A stretch of 64,000 nucleotides of DNA from an uncultured Clostridia bacterium (GCA_944385055.1 CALWVT010000002.1:182376-246375); one strand, 5' to 3'; numbered from the stretch's first letter, positions 18,434 through 26,967 are shown. The notes: generated by a model from the letters alone, not told the origin. Numbers and translations are program-made.

Positions 18434-18692
18434 AAATGTCCCTCCGCTTCTGGGTAATCTCCATAATTTTAAACATATTATATCCTCTTTTCTGGGGAAA
18501 GTCAACGCCCGCTTTCGATTTCTTTTTCGCCTTTGCGAACGGGGGAGGCGCTGCCTTTTCGAAAGCCTTTTTGGGGTACACCGGGCCTTTTTATGCGCTT
18601 TGCCGGCTGTGGCGGCGCGCCCTTTCGGGGGAACGCGCCCGCCTTTTTCGGACGAAAAATCCAAAGTCCCCTTCGAAACCGGGCAAACCGCC

Positions 18693-18721
18693 TTGCAATT
18701 TGCTGGGCGCGCAGGTATAAT
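18693..18721 (+). promoter_or_regulatory. Promoter for the HIT protein gene
   Basis: TTGCAA (18,693-18,698), 17-base spacer, TATAAT (18,716-18,721), 55 bases before the start. Confidence 0.65.
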
Positions 18722-18776
18722 AAGCGTAAGAAAACACAGAATGCACGTTTGTGCGGCAGGAAAGGAGGAAACCAGC

Positions 18777-19112
18777 ATGGATTGTGTTTTTTGCAAGATC
18801 GCGTCCGGAGAAATCCCCAGCACGAAAGTGTATGAGGACGATGTCTGCGTCGCTTTTAAGGACCTGGAGCCCCAGGCGCCCGTCCATGTGCTGCTTATCC
18901 CGCGGACGCACATCGCTTCCGCGGCGGACATTACGCCGGAAAACAGCGCAATCGTTGCGCATATCTTTGAAGTTGCGGCAAAGATTGCAAAGGAGCAGGG
19001 CCTGGAAGGCTGGCGGATCGTCAGCAACGTCGGGAAGGATGGCGGCCAGACCGTCATGCACCTGCACTTCCATCTGCTCGGCGGGCGCTCGATGGCGTGG
19101 CCGCCCGGCTGA
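18777..19112 (+). CDS. HIT-family nucleotide hydrolase/transferase
   Basis: A 111-residue histidine-triad protein. The zinc-type start MDCVFCKIASGEIPS, HVLLIPRTHI and the catalytic triad MHLHFHLLGGR (HxHxH) are all present. Bacterial HIT proteins hydrolyse purine nucleoside phosphoramidates or related adducts. The ATG at 18,777 lies 7 bases after AAAGGAGG, and a clear promoter is upstream. Confidence 0.93.
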   Translation: MDCVFCKIASGEIPSTKVYEDDVCVAFKDLEPQAPVHVLLIPRTHIASAADITPENSAIVAHIFEVAAKIAKEQGLEGWRIVSNVGKDGGQTVMHLHFHLLGGRSMAWPPG

Positions 19113-19172
19113 TGCGGGAAGACCGAAACATTGCGGAAAAAGTTCTTATGAATCAGGAAGGCCGGTTTTAGC

Positions 19173-19745
19173 GTGAACGAATTGGTAACAAAGGACGGAC
19201 AGACATATTACCGCATGACGATTGCGGGCTGCGAGAGGGACCTGCCCGTTTGTCCGATCAGCGACACCCTCTCCATTGCGGGCTTTGTCATGCTCGGCGA
19301 TTATGAAATCTGCGTGGCCTGTGCAGCGGAGCTTTTAAAGCGCTGCCCGCCGCACGATGTAATTTTAACGGCAGAGGCCAAAGGGATCCCGCTGGCCCAT
19401 GAGATGGCGCGCCAGGAGAAGGGCCGCTATGTGGTTGCCCGCAAAGGCATGAAGGCCTATATGCGCAACCCGATCCATGTCGAAGTCAAGTCGATTACGA
19501 CCGACCACATCCAGCAGCTTTATCTGGCAGAGGATGACTACAAGGATCTGCACGGCAAGCGCATCCTCATTGTGGATGACGTCATCAGCACCGGGGAATC
19601 CCTCTGCGCGCTGGAAAAGCTTGTTGAAGCCTTTGGGGGCGAAATTGTCGGCCGCGCCGCGGTTTTGGCGGAAGGCGATGCCGCGAAGCGCTCGGATATT
19701 ACGTTCCTGGAGCCGCTGCCGATGTTTCCGAAAGAGTGCGTCTAA
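19173..19745 (+). CDS. PRPP-dependent phosphoribosyltransferase, adenine-type
   Basis: A 190-residue type I phosphoribosyltransferase with the PRPP loop RILIVDDVISTGES near 132-145 and LTAEAKGIPLAHEMAR, as in adenine phosphoribosyltransferases. Adenine salvage is the best guess; the specificity hood differs from classical Apt and a related role is possible. The GTG start at 19,173 is chosen because homology begins there. It is 60 bases after the HIT gene, which also handles purine nucleotides, so the two may be co-transcribed. Confidence 0.8.
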   Translation: MNELVTKDGQTYYRMTIAGCERDLPVCPISDTLSIAGFVMLGDYEICVACAAELLKRCPPHDVILTAEAKGIPLAHEMARQEKGRYVVARKGMKAYMRNPIHVEVKSITTDHIQQLYLAEDDYKDLHGKRILIVDDVISTGESLCALEKLVEAFGGEIVGRAAVLAEGDAAKRSDITFLEPLPMFPKECV

Positions 19746-19778
19746 GGCGCCTCTTTCCCTTAAAAGGAAGGAAAACGT

Positions 19779-22025
19779 ATGAGAAGACCGCTTGCGTTGG
19801 TAGGATTTGCGTATCTGCTGACACAGGCGGTCTCTGTTTTGATCGGGACAAAAGAAGCCTTTCTGCTCGCGGTGGTAGCGCTCGCGGCAGGCGCCATTTT
19901 CCTGCTGTTTGCGCTGGCTTCTAAAAATCGGAAATACGCCATCCCGGTCGTGCTGCTGACCGCTGCCGCCGCGAGTTTCCTGTTTTCCGTGCAGAGCGCG
20001 CCTTTGCAGGCGGCGGCCGAGGCGGCTGCCAACCAGGAGGTCCGCGTGTCCGGCATCGTCTGCGAGCCGCCGGCGGTGGACGATAGCGGCAGCACCCACT
20101 ACGTCATCCAAATCGACGACGGCAAATGGGGCAGCGGCAAGGCGCTGGAAGGGTACGCGGTCCAGGTAACCGCATACGGCCGCTTCCATGCCCAGCTTTC
20201 CGACCGCGTGACGGCCTCCTTAGAGTTGTACATGCCGGAAAAGGAATCGTTCTTTTCTCAGCAGAACCGCCTGCGCGCGGACGGCATCCTTTTGCAGGGC
20301 TCTGTCGACGAGACGCGCTATTACACCGTGGAACCCGGTACATTGCCCGCCGTGCAGGGATTTCTAGAAGGGATCCGTTCGAACATTTCCGGGGTATTGT
20401 CCGCGTCGCTCGCGCCCGAAGACGCCGCCCTCGCCGAAGGGCTGCTGCTGGGCGGTTCGAGCGGCCTTTCGCAGGAAACGCGCAGCGATTTCCGCGACGC
20501 GGGCATCTACCATCTGCTTTCCGTTTCGGGCCTGCATATGGCGGTGATCGCGCAGTTTCTGCTGTTTGTGTGCGGCCTTTTGCCCCTGCCGCGGCGCGTG
20601 CGTCCGGTATTCGCCTGTGCGGGTGTCCTTTTGTTTATGGGTGTGGCGGATTTCGTGCCCTCCGTGGTCCGCAGCGGCGTGATGTGCTTATTGATGCTGG
20701 GCGGCCAGTTCTTTTCGCGGCGTGCGGACGGCCTCAATTCCCTGGGGTTCGCAGTGCTCCTGCTCTGCCTGGCCCATCCCTATGCGGCGGCGGACGTTAG
20801 CTTGCTGCTCAGTGTCTCGGCGACGCTCGGCCTGCTTTTATGCATGCCGAGGTGGACGGCGTTTTACCAGAAACACCATCCGCGCAGCCGTGTGCTGCGT
20901 GTCCTCGTCCGGGAGCTTTGCGGGGCGGTCGTGACGTCGGTCGCTGCCACCGTCTTTACGCTGCCCGTTTCCCTGTTCGTCTTTGAGAGCCAGTCGCTGG
21001 TGTCGCCGCTTGCCAACTTGCTGGTGCTGCAGCCCTCTACGTGGCTGCTGTATCTGTTGATCTTCGGGCTGCTGTTTACGACCCTTTTGCCGGTCCCGTT
21101 TCTTGCCGGCCTTTGCTGGCAGGGCGCGGCGCTGCTCTCCCAATGGCTGCGGAAGGCGGCCGCGTTTTGTGCACGGCTCCCGTTTGCCGCCGTCTGCACC
21201 GATTATACGTTTGTGAAGGTCTGGGTGCTCTGCGCGCTGCTGATTTTTGGCGCGGCCCTCCTGCTTGGCCGCTGCCTGCGGCGTCCGCCGCTTTGGGAAG
21301 CAGCCCTTTGCAGCGCCCTGCTGCTGGCCTGCAACGCCTTCCTGTATGCATCCCGCACGGCGGACGCCTGCCGCGTGTTCGTGGCGGGCAGCGGTTCCGG
21401 CGTCAGCGCGGTGGTCTCCTACCATGGCCAAAGTGTGGTGATCGGCTGCGGCGCCGGCCAGGCGCGGGTGCAGGCGATTCTCCGGCGCTGCGGCACGCGT
21501 TCCCTCGAAGCGGTAGCGCTTTTGTCGGATTGGAAAGGCGAGGTGCAGCGGGCTTCCCAGATTCTGAAAGCCTGGCAGCCGGCCCATTTGCTGCTGCCCG
21601 CGGATGTGGAACAAGCGGATCTTCCCGCCGCCGCGGCTGCTCCCGCGCTGCAGGGCGCATCGTCATTATCCCTTTGGGACGGCCGCGCCCTTTTGTTGTA
21701 TGATGCGTCCGCCGCGCTGCTGGAGGTGGAGGGTACTTCCATCCTGTTCGTGGGGGCGTATGCGGACTATTCCGACCTCCCGGCCGCTTTCCTGGACGCC
21801 GACGTCCTCGTCTGTGCCGCGCTCCCTTCCGGCGAAGAAGCCGAGGCGCTGCAGCCGTCGATGACCTGCCTGTGTGCGTATCCGGACGAACAGATCGGGG
21901 AAAATGCCGCGGCGTTCGCCGCTTACGCGCGTGCGCACGGCCAGCCGATTGTGATGGGGAATGCGCAGGACCTCGTCTTGGAACCGCATCTGCCCAATGA
22001 CTTAAAAGTGAGGAGGAACGATTGA
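19779..22025 (+). CDS. comEC: ComEC/Rec2-type DNA channel protein with a degenerate C-terminal metallo-hydrolase domain
   Basis: DNA-uptake channel of natural competence. The 748-residue protein has two N-terminal membrane helices, an OB-like domain (about 70-190), the competence domain with LLSVSGLHMAVIAQFLL and PSVVRSGVMCLLML, then a C-terminal domain (about 520-740) that lines up with a metallo-beta-lactamase fold. The usual HxHxDH zinc motif is absent: LLSDWKGEVQRA stands where LTHxHxDHxGG is expected, and DAG is replaced by GCG. The channel may function without nuclease activity. The gene abuts holA (TGATG). Confidence 0.9.
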   Translation: MRRPLALVGFAYLLTQAVSVLIGTKEAFLLAVVALAAGAIFLLFALASKNRKYAIPVVLLTAAAASFLFSVQSAPLQAAAEAAANQEVRVSGIVCEPPAVDDSGSTHYVIQIDDGKWGSGKALEGYAVQVTAYGRFHAQLSDRVTASLELYMPEKESFFSQQNRLRADGILLQGSVDETRYYTVEPGTLPAVQGFLEGIRSNISGVLSASLAPEDAALAEGLLLGGSSGLSQETRSDFRDAGIYHLLSVSGLHMAVIAQFLLFVCGLLPLPRRVRPVFACAGVLLFMGVADFVPSVVRSGVMCLLMLGGQFFSRRADGLNSLGFAVLLLCLAHPYAAADVSLLLSVSATLGLLLCMPRWTAFYQKHHPRSRVLRVLVRELCGAVVTSVAATVFTLPVSLFVFESQSLVSPLANLLVLQPSTWLLYLLIFGLLFTTLLPVPFLAGLCWQGAALLSQWLRKAAAFCARLPFAAVCTDYTFVKVWVLCALLIFGAALLLGRCLRRPPLWEAALCSALLLACNAFLYASRTADACRVFVAGSGSGVSAVVSYHGQSVVIGCGAGQARVQAILRRCGTRSLEAVALLSDWKGEVQRASQILKAWQPAHLLLPADVEQADLPAAAAAPALQGASSLSLWDGRALLLYDASAALLEVEGTSILFVGAYADYSDLPAAFLDADVLVCAALPSGEEAEALQPSMTCLCAYPDEQIGENAAAFAAYARAHGQPIVMGNAQDLVLEPHLPNDLKVRRND

Positions 22026-23074
22026 TGCCAGAGCTTTCCGAAAGCCAGCTTCGCAAAATGATAGAGGGCGGCAGCCTTTCCGGCCTTTATGTGCTGTATG
22101 GGGAAGAGAAGTACCTGGTCTCGCAGTGGGCGGACCGCCTTTCCCAGAAAGCGGCCGGCAAATCCTTTTTGGATTTTAACCTGCAGGTCTTTGCGGGCGA
22201 TGTCCCGGCGGAATCCCTCGCCGACGCCATGCAGGCGCTGCCGTTTATGGCCGAGCGGAAATGTGTGCGCGTGCGCGACTTGACGCTCGACGGACGTTCC
22301 CCGTCAGAACTTAAAAAGCTCACACAGGCGTTCGATGAGGTGCCGGATTCCACGGTCTGTGTCTGCTCCTTTGTCTCAACCAGCCCGCCTTTCCGCTCGG
22401 ATAAAAAGTGGAAGGCCCTTTACGACTGCTTTTCCCAACACGGCGCCTGCACTTCTTTCCCGCGCCGCAAGCCGCAGGAGCTCGAGCGTCTGCTCATACA
22501 AAGGGCCGCTAAATACGATTGTATCCTCGACCGCGGCGCTGCCGCCCGCATCGTTTCGTATGTGGGGGAGGATTTGTCCTCTCTCTTCAATGAATTGGAA
22601 AAAGTCTGCGCTTTTACGGGAAGCGGCCCCGTGGCCCTTTCGGCCGTCGATGCCCTCGTCACGCGCAACCTGGAAGCGCGGGTCTATGACTTGAGCCGCC
22701 ATTTGCTGGCGGGGAGGTATGCCAAGGCCTATGAGACGCTGGACCTTTTGCTCTCGCAAAACGAGGAACCGGTCGGCATTCTGGCGGTCCTTTCCGGCAC
22801 CTACCTCGACCTTTACCGCGTCCGCTGCGCGCTGCAGAGCGGCGAGGGCGTTTTAGAGCCGGCAAACCATTTCGATTATAAGCGCAAGGAATTCCGCCTG
22901 AAAAACGCGGAGCGCGATATGCGCGGCCTATCGACCGGGCAGCTGCGCGAGAGCCTGCAGGTGCTCCTGCAGACGGATCTCGCCTTAAAAGGCGCGCGCA
23001 CCGCGGCGCGGATCGTTTTGGAGGAAGCCATCGCAAAATTATTGGTAATCGCCAGCGGGGAGGTGCATGCATGA
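22025..23074 (+). CDS. holA: DNA polymerase III delta subunit
   Basis: Clamp-loader subunit that opens the beta sliding clamp. The 349-residue protein has the family start LYVLYGEEKYLVSQW, the RKCVRVRDL region, and the C-terminal collar helices (LLSQNEEPVGILAVLS, ALKGARTAARIVLEE). The ATG at 22,025 overlaps the comEC stop (TGATG) with AGGAGG upstream; a TTG three bases earlier is less likely. comEC-holA is a common arrangement in Firmicutes. Confidence 0.92.
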   Translation: MPELSESQLRKMIEGGSLSGLYVLYGEEKYLVSQWADRLSQKAAGKSFLDFNLQVFAGDVPAESLADAMQALPFMAERKCVRVRDLTLDGRSPSELKKLTQAFDEVPDSTVCVCSFVSTSPPFRSDKKWKALYDCFSQHGACTSFPRRKPQELERLLIQRAAKYDCILDRGAAARIVSYVGEDLSSLFNELEKVCAFTGSGPVALSAVDALVTRNLEARVYDLSRHLLAGRYAKAYETLDLLLSQNEEPVGILAVLSGTYLDLYRVRCALQSGEGVLEPANHFDYKRKEFRLKNAERDMRGLSTGQLRESLQVLLQTDLALKGARTAARIVLEEAIAKLLVIASGEVHA

Positions 23075-23685
23075 CCGAGAAACTGCACGTGCGGGAAGCG
23101 GTCGTCGTGGAGGGGAAATACGATAAAATTAAGCTCTCCGCCCTGATCGACGGCCTTATCGTCGAAACGCACGGGTTCGGCATTTATAAAGACCGCGCGC
23201 TTTTGGATCTGCTGCGCCGCTTAGCCGATACGCGCGGCCTGCTGATCTTGACGGACAGCGACGGCGCAGGATTCCAGATCCGCAATTTCCTCAAAGGGAG
23301 CATCGACCCGTCCAAAGTGCGCCATGCCTATATCCCGGACCTGTTCGGCAAAGAAAAGCGCAAGAAAACCCCAAGCAAAGAGGGAAAACTCGGCGTCGAA
23401 GGTATGCCGCTCGACGTCTTGCGCGAGGCCCTGCGGCGCGCGGGCGTCGAAAGCGAACCGGTGCCGTGCGCGCCGGCGCCCATCACCAAGGCGGACTTTT
23501 TCCGCTTAGGCCTTTCCGGCACGCAGGACAGCGCGAAGCGCCGCCAGATGCTGCAGCAGGTGCTCGGCCTGCCGAGCCATCTTTCTGCCAACGCCCTGCT
23601 GCAGGTGCTCAACGCCATTTTGGATCTGCCGGCCCTGGAAGCGGCCTGCAAAAATATTTTTTCGAATTTTGCAGAAAAGGCTTGA
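23071..23685 (+). CDS. rnmV: Ribonuclease M5
   Basis: Toprim endonuclease that matures 5S rRNA precursors. The 204-residue protein has the toprim glutamate motif VVVEGKYDKIKL and the DxD motif LILTDSDGAGF, then the M5-specific RHAYIPDLFGKEKRKK. The start overlaps holA (ATGA), so translation is coupled. The stop codon lies inside the -35 box of the following tRNA promoter. Confidence 0.93.
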   Translation: MTEKLHVREAVVVEGKYDKIKLSALIDGLIVETHGFGIYKDRALLDLLRRLADTRGLLILTDSDGAGFQIRNFLKGSIDPSKVRHAYIPDLFGKEKRKKTPSKEGKLGVEGMPLDVLREALRRAGVESEPVPCAPAPITKADFFRLGLSGTQDSAKRRQMLQQVLGLPSHLSANALLQVLNAILDLPALEAACKNIFSNFAEKA

Positions 23686-23711
23686 CAATCTGCCCGTTGG
23701 GATGCTATAAT
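23682..23711 (+). promoter_or_regulatory. Promoter of the tRNA-Leu gene
   Basis: TTGACA (23,682-23,687), 18-base spacer, TATAAT (23,706-23,711), 20 bases before the tRNA. Confidence 0.85.
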
Positions 23712-23730
23712 AATTCTCGCCGCTTGAAAT

Positions 23731-23815
23731 GCGCGAGTGCTGGAATTGGCAGACAGGCACGTTTGAGGGGCGTGTGTTGTATGACGTACGGGTTCAAGTC
23801 CCGTCTCGCGCACCA
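23731..23815 (+). tRNA. tRNA-Leu (anticodon GAG)
   Basis: Acceptor stem GCGCGAG (23,731-23,737) pairs with CTCGCGC (23,805-23,811), followed by encoded ACCA. The anticodon stem CACGT/GCGTG carries the loop TTGAGGG with anticodon GAG (reads CUC/CUU). A long variable arm and T-arm ACGGG-TTCAAGT-CCCGT are present, as expected of class II tRNA-Leu. The gene forms the boundary between GC-rich backbone and AT-rich island, so its 3' end is the likely integration site. Confidence 0.95.
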
Positions 23816-23944
23816 CGTCAAAGGCGGCTTTATGATAACGGTTTTCCGTTATCATAAACGAGAGGGCTTAGTGGAAAATCTAAGCCTTTTCGTTTATGAT
23901 AACTCCTGCCGGCGTTGTGAGCACCAGCAGGAACATTATCATAA
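23816..23944. repeat. Cluster of TTATGATAA-type repeats at the island edge (candidate attL arm sites)
   Basis: Four copies of one 9-base near-palindrome lie within 115 bases of the tRNA end: TTATGATAAC at 23,830, GTTATCATAA at 23,848 (the two form a 12-base perfect hairpin), TTATGATAAC at 23,894 and TTATCATAA at 23,936. Repeated oriented short sites next to an attachment core are what tyrosine-integrase arm binding looks like, but the assignment is inferred from position. No second tRNA-end copy was found in the window. Confidence 0.55.
23865..23890 (+). terminator. Terminator downstream of tRNA-Leu
   Basis: GGCTTAG/CTAAGCC stem with a 8-base loop followed by TTTT, embedded among the TTATGATAA repeats. 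Confidence 0.7.
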
Positions 23945-24279
23945 ACTTTCGAGAACTATCTTTACACAAATGCCTAAAGGCATTTTTCATTGCTGCGGGC
24001 TGCGCAGACAGCCGCTCATCCGGCGGCGCGCTCAATGCGGTGAAGCGTTCAAAGCGCAAGTATCATTATCCTCCCTGGGGTCATGGCCACTGCTTTGATG
24101 CGGTTGGCGGGACTTACGGCTCGCTGGATTTCCAGGTCGTCGCCGGCCCGCTGGCTCTGCGGTTTCTCTGTTTCCGCAGCAGGCGAGGGTCTGATGCAAA
24201 GATAGTTTTAGATTGTGAAGGTTCATGTCGCAAAAGGAAAAGCGACTCGCGAAACATGTTAGGGTCCCGCGAATCGCTC
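23945..24279. other. Non-coding stretch with a long inverted repeat before the RNA promoter
   Basis: No convincing gene. The only structure is AGCGACTCGCG (24,241-24,251) opposite CGCGAATCGCT (24,268-24,278), ten of eleven bases paired, ending one base before a -35 box. It could be an upstream terminator or operator. The GC-rich part 24,000-24,180 may be a decayed gene, since no frame with good codon use is intact. Confidence 0.4.
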
Positions 24280-24309
24280 TTGACAAATGTATCAGTTAAG
24301 TGGTATTAT
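24280..24309 (+). promoter_or_regulatory. Strong promoter for a structured RNA candidate
   Basis: TTGACA (24,280-24,285), 18-base spacer, TATTAT (24,304-24,309). No start codon with a ribosome site follows for 300 bases. Confidence 0.75.
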
Positions 24310-24315
24310 GAAGCC

Positions 24316-24521
24316 ACATAAACTGCACCATAAGCCATGAGGGTTCGTGGGAAACCCTTGTGACGCAAGCCTCATGTAGTCGCCAAACTGCATGGGGCTA
24401 TGAGTGCTTTTATGCTTTTGCTAGCCTAAGTCTACCACAAAAAAGCGCAAGAGTCAAGTCTTTATGACTTGGGTGAGCAAAAGTTTTTGAGCATTTTTTG
24501 ATAAAAATGCTCTTTTTTTAT
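24316..24521 (+). ncRNA. Candidate structured non-coding RNA, about 205 nt
   Basis: Begins just after a consensus promoter and ends at a clear terminator (GAGCATTTTT/AAAAATGCTC then T7, about 24,488-24,521). The 5' half can fold into a closed multi-branch: GCAC-CAT-AGCC (24,325-24,336) with GGCT-ATG-GTGC (24,396-24,407), enclosing CATGA/TCATG and smaller GGGTT/AACCC and TTG/CAA hairpins. A CAAGTC/GACTTG hairpin lies near 24,456-24,472. No coding frame. It resembles no RNA family I can name (not a cobalamin, SAM, THF, T-box or SRP element). It precedes the two DUF2726 genes. Confidence 0.6.
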
Positions 24522-24629
24522 ATTCACTGAGTGATTTTCACTTGAGCTGATGCATTCAATGGGCGATTTTTGAAAACTCTCTGCTTCATTGCTTTTCCTT
24601 ATATGTAGCGAAAATGGGAGTGCAAAGCA

Positions 24630-25625
24630 ATGGTTGTCCTAGTTCTTCTGATTGCGGTGTTGTTCGTCCTTTTTATATACTACTATTATCAGGAAAAGCG
24701 TAATAGTGATTGGCTTTCTCGCGAGAATGAGAGACTTGAGTCAGAGGCTCAAGATCGGGAGACGCTCCTGAGAAGTCTCCAGGACGGAATGCGAAATGCG
24801 AATATGCTCATTGATTATTTGAAAAATGGCTCAAACGATCAATTCGTTTCGCGTGCGGCCTATGATGAAGAAGTAAAATCGCTCACAGAAGAAATTGAGA
24901 AACTCGCTGAGCAGCTGGATACTTACAAGAAAGATAAAGAAAATGCGATTCAGAGAAGTAAGAAACAAAAGAAAAAAGAAGAAGCACTCTTAGAGAATAT
25001 CCGGACGAATCCTCATAAATACTTTCAGTTTAAGCCTTACTTTATGAATCTAAGCGAAGTTTGGGCATATCACTATATATGCAAAGCGCTCTGTGACCTC
25101 TTTGGAACCGTGAGTGGGAAGCCTGTGCCCGATAACTTTGTTCACAATGATCGTGGTGAGAATGCTTTTTGCTTTTTAGAAAATCAAAAGCATCTTTTTG
25201 TATTTCCTCAAACAGCTGTATACTCTTTCACCGCAAATAATGATAAGACGCAAAATGAAAAGCAGTTAAGGGAGTATGCGAACCGAGTCCTTGGCGGAAA
25301 AAGTGTGGATTTCATCATTTGCAAACGTGTTTACGTCCGTGACCATGATGTAAACTTTGGTTTTCAACCTGTTTTGGCAATTGAACTTGATGGTATTACG
25401 CATAATCCGGAATTAGTGACTGAACAGCAAAAAAAGAACGATGATTTTAAGGATTTGCTGATGTCACAACACGACGATGAGGAGCCTGTAAAGCATCTGG
25501 TTCCGCTTATGCGTTATAAGCTGACAACGCCGATGACAAAGGATGGAAAATTCTTTTATACATACAATGATGAGGATAAAGAGAAAATCAAAGAAATGCT
25601 GCGCAAATACCTAAGCCACGTATGA
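24630..25625 (+). CDS. Membrane-anchored coiled-coil DUF2726 nuclease-like protein (copy 1)
   Basis: 331 residues: one N-terminal membrane helix (about 1-20), a charged coiled coil (about 28-120), then a DUF2726-type domain. D227 in KSVDFIICKR and E252-L-D254 in LAIELDGITH fit the Asp...Glu-x-Asp pattern of PD-(D/E)XK/Vsr-like nucleases. The topology places the domain in the cytoplasm at the membrane. The ATG at 24,630 follows GGGAG. A shorter paralogue lacking the coiled coil follows after 200 bases, and a structured RNA candidate lies just upstream. Nuclease activity is inferred from motif only; a defence role is speculation. Confidence 0.72.
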   Translation: MVVLVLLIAVLFVLFIYYYYQEKRNSDWLSRENERLESEAQDRETLLRSLQDGMRNANMLIDYLKNGSNDQFVSRAAYDEEVKSLTEEIEKLAEQLDTYKKDKENAIQRSKKQKKKEEALLENIRTNPHKYFQFKPYFMNLSEVWAYHYICKALCDLFGTVSGKPVPDNFVHNDRGENAFCFLENQKHLFVFPQTAVYSFTANNDKTQNEKQLREYANRVLGGKSVDFIICKRVYVRDHDVNFGFQPVLAIELDGITHNPELVTEQQKKNDDFKDLLMSQHDDEEPVKHLVPLMRYKLTTPMTKDGKFFYTYNDEDKEKIKEMLRKYLSHV

Positions 25626-25678
25626 GATTCTATACTTGCGGTATTGCCGGCTCCTTTTCTTTGCTATGTGATACGAGG

Positions 25679-25699
25679 GGTGCGACAATGTGTCGCACC
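25679..25699. repeat. GTGCGACA palindrome, copy 1
   Basis: Perfect 9-base arms GGTGCGACA and TGTCGCACC around ATG, followed by TTTTTT, so this copy can act as a terminator between the two DUF2726 genes. Confidence 0.85.
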
Positions 25700-25827
25700 T
25701 TTTTTCTCTGAACGAACGGCATTCATTTGTTGCCCTAAACACTGATCGCGCATGTTTTTAATTTTACAGGATTATTCGAGCGTGCTTTTCCGCATGAAAT
25801 GCTCGATGGCAGAAAGGTAGGCTGCCT

Positions 25828-26583
25828 ATGCAATACGTTATTATCATTATTCTTGCTTTGATTGTGGTTGTCCTCTTTATTTTAAAAGATAGACGTAAGG
25901 ATCATGAGCCCGAAACCCCAATCCAGCAATCCCTCTGGCAAGAGGAAAAATATGCGAGTGATATCCGCAATCATCCGCATAATTATTATGATTTCAAGCG
26001 GTGCTTTATGAACGAAAATGAGTCCTGGGCTTACCATTACATTTCAAAGGCTCTGTGTGAGATTTATGGAACGTTTCAGACTCCACCAGGCAAACAGAAT
26101 TTCAAAGATAACAATAATCCTTACGCAATCTTCGAAAACAGAGCGCAGCTTTTTGTGTTCCCGCAGCCGAATCTTTACGCATTTGTTCAGCACAAGCGGA
26201 GTATTGAGAAGGAAAGAAGAAGCGTTGTGCATCATGTTATGGGCGGGAAGAGCGTTGATTTTCTGATCTGTAAGAGGGAGATGGACCGGCGTAACGGCCA
26301 TTTCATCTATTCATTCCGTCCGGTGCTCGCCGTTGAACTTGACGGCATTACCCACGATAAAAATTACGCAACTTCGCGTCAATATCAGAATGATCAATTC
26401 AAAGATCGACTGTTTTCGAAAGAAGACAGTGATGGGCCTATCAAAAACTGGATTCCCCTTATGCGCTATCAATTTAGAAAGCCAATGACAAGAAAAGATG
26501 GCTCCTATTATTATGTATTCGCTCAGGAAGATGAGGAGGGAATCCGAGAAATGCTGCGCGATTATCTGAATAATGTTCTCTAA
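25828..26583 (+). CDS. Membrane-anchored DUF2726 nuclease-like protein (copy 2)
   Basis: A 251-residue paralogue of the preceding protein: N-terminal membrane helix MQYVIIIILALIVVVLFIL, short linker, then the same domain. Shared blocks include the RNHPHNYYDFK / TNPHKYFQFK start, SWAYHYISKALC, VMGGKSVDFLICKR (D144) and VLAVELDGITHD (E170, D172). The coiled coil of copy 1 is absent, so the pair may form a hetero-oligomer with one regulatory partner. Upstream 200 bases hold one palindrome and no clear promoter. Confidence 0.72.
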   Translation: MQYVIIIILALIVVVLFILKDRRKDHEPETPIQQSLWQEEKYASDIRNHPHNYYDFKRCFMNENESWAYHYISKALCEIYGTFQTPPGKQNFKDNNNPYAIFENRAQLFVFPQPNLYAFVQHKRSIEKERRSVVHHVMGGKSVDFLICKREMDRRNGHFIYSFRPVLAVELDGITHDKNYATSRQYQNDQFKDRLFSKEDSDGPIKNWIPLMRYQFRKPMTRKDGSYYYVFAQEDEEGIREMLRDYLNNVL

Positions 26584-26624
26584 GCATTACCTGTCCCTAT
26601 TTGTGCGATTGGTGCGAACATATC

Positions 26625-26784
26625 TTGACATTCCGTATTCTACAGATTAAAATGCAAACAGGACAATCACGCGCGGTTATAAAATACCCGTCATAGAGAT
26701 CGCTCTCTGTGCGTGATGGCCTGGCGCATTCTTTTTCCCCGTATCTAGGATGTGTCGAAGGTTTCGGTAAATGCCGAAACCTTT
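26625..26784 (+). ncRNA. Short non-coding transcription unit 1 (promoter to terminator)
   Basis: Promoter TTGACA (26,625) - 17 - TAAAAT (26,648-26,653); predicted RNA about 26,660-26,784. Stem ATCACGC (26,666-26,672)/GCGTGAT (26,711-26,717) encloses an AGAGA-TCGC-TCTCT hairpin; the end is AGGTTTCGG/CCGAAACCT followed by a T-rich run. No coding frame. It is directly followed by a palindrome and a second similar unit. Confidence 0.5.
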
Positions 26785-26803
26785 TCTTTTTCTGTGCGAT
26801 GGG

Positions 26804-26824
26804 GGTGCGACAACGTGTCGCACC
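26804..26824. repeat. GTGCGACA palindrome, copy 2
   Basis: GGTGCGACA-ACG-TGTCGCACC, perfect arms, between short RNA units 1 and 2. Confidence 0.85.
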
Positions 26825-26836
26825 TATAATTTTCTC

Positions 26837-26967
26837 TTGACAGAAAATGAAATGTAGGGTAATATAGCAGTGTACTCCTATTCATTCAAGTTCCAGAATG
26901 AGATTCGATGTACGTTTTTATCTTTTTTGTAGAAGGTTCCGGACGGCGTTCGGAGCCTTTCTTTTTT
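26837..26967 (+). ncRNA. Short non-coding transcription unit 2
   Basis: Promoter TTGACA (26,837) - 17 - TAATAT (26,860-26,865); predicted RNA about 26,872-26,967 ending in AAGGTTCCG/CGGAGCCTT and a run of T. A small CATTC/GAATG hairpin lies inside. Same layout as units 1 and 3. Confidence 0.5.

Noticed and set aside
18353..19057. Longer frame extending the cytidylate-kinase-like gene upstream
   Set aside because: Homology begins at the ATG at 18,433 with GGAGGG before it; the extension overlaps the HIT gene on the other strand.
23896..24321. Open frame of 141 codons between tRNA-Leu and the RNA candidate
   Set aside because: No ribosome site, runs through inverted repeats and the promoter, cysteine/arginine-rich translation typical of non-coding DNA.
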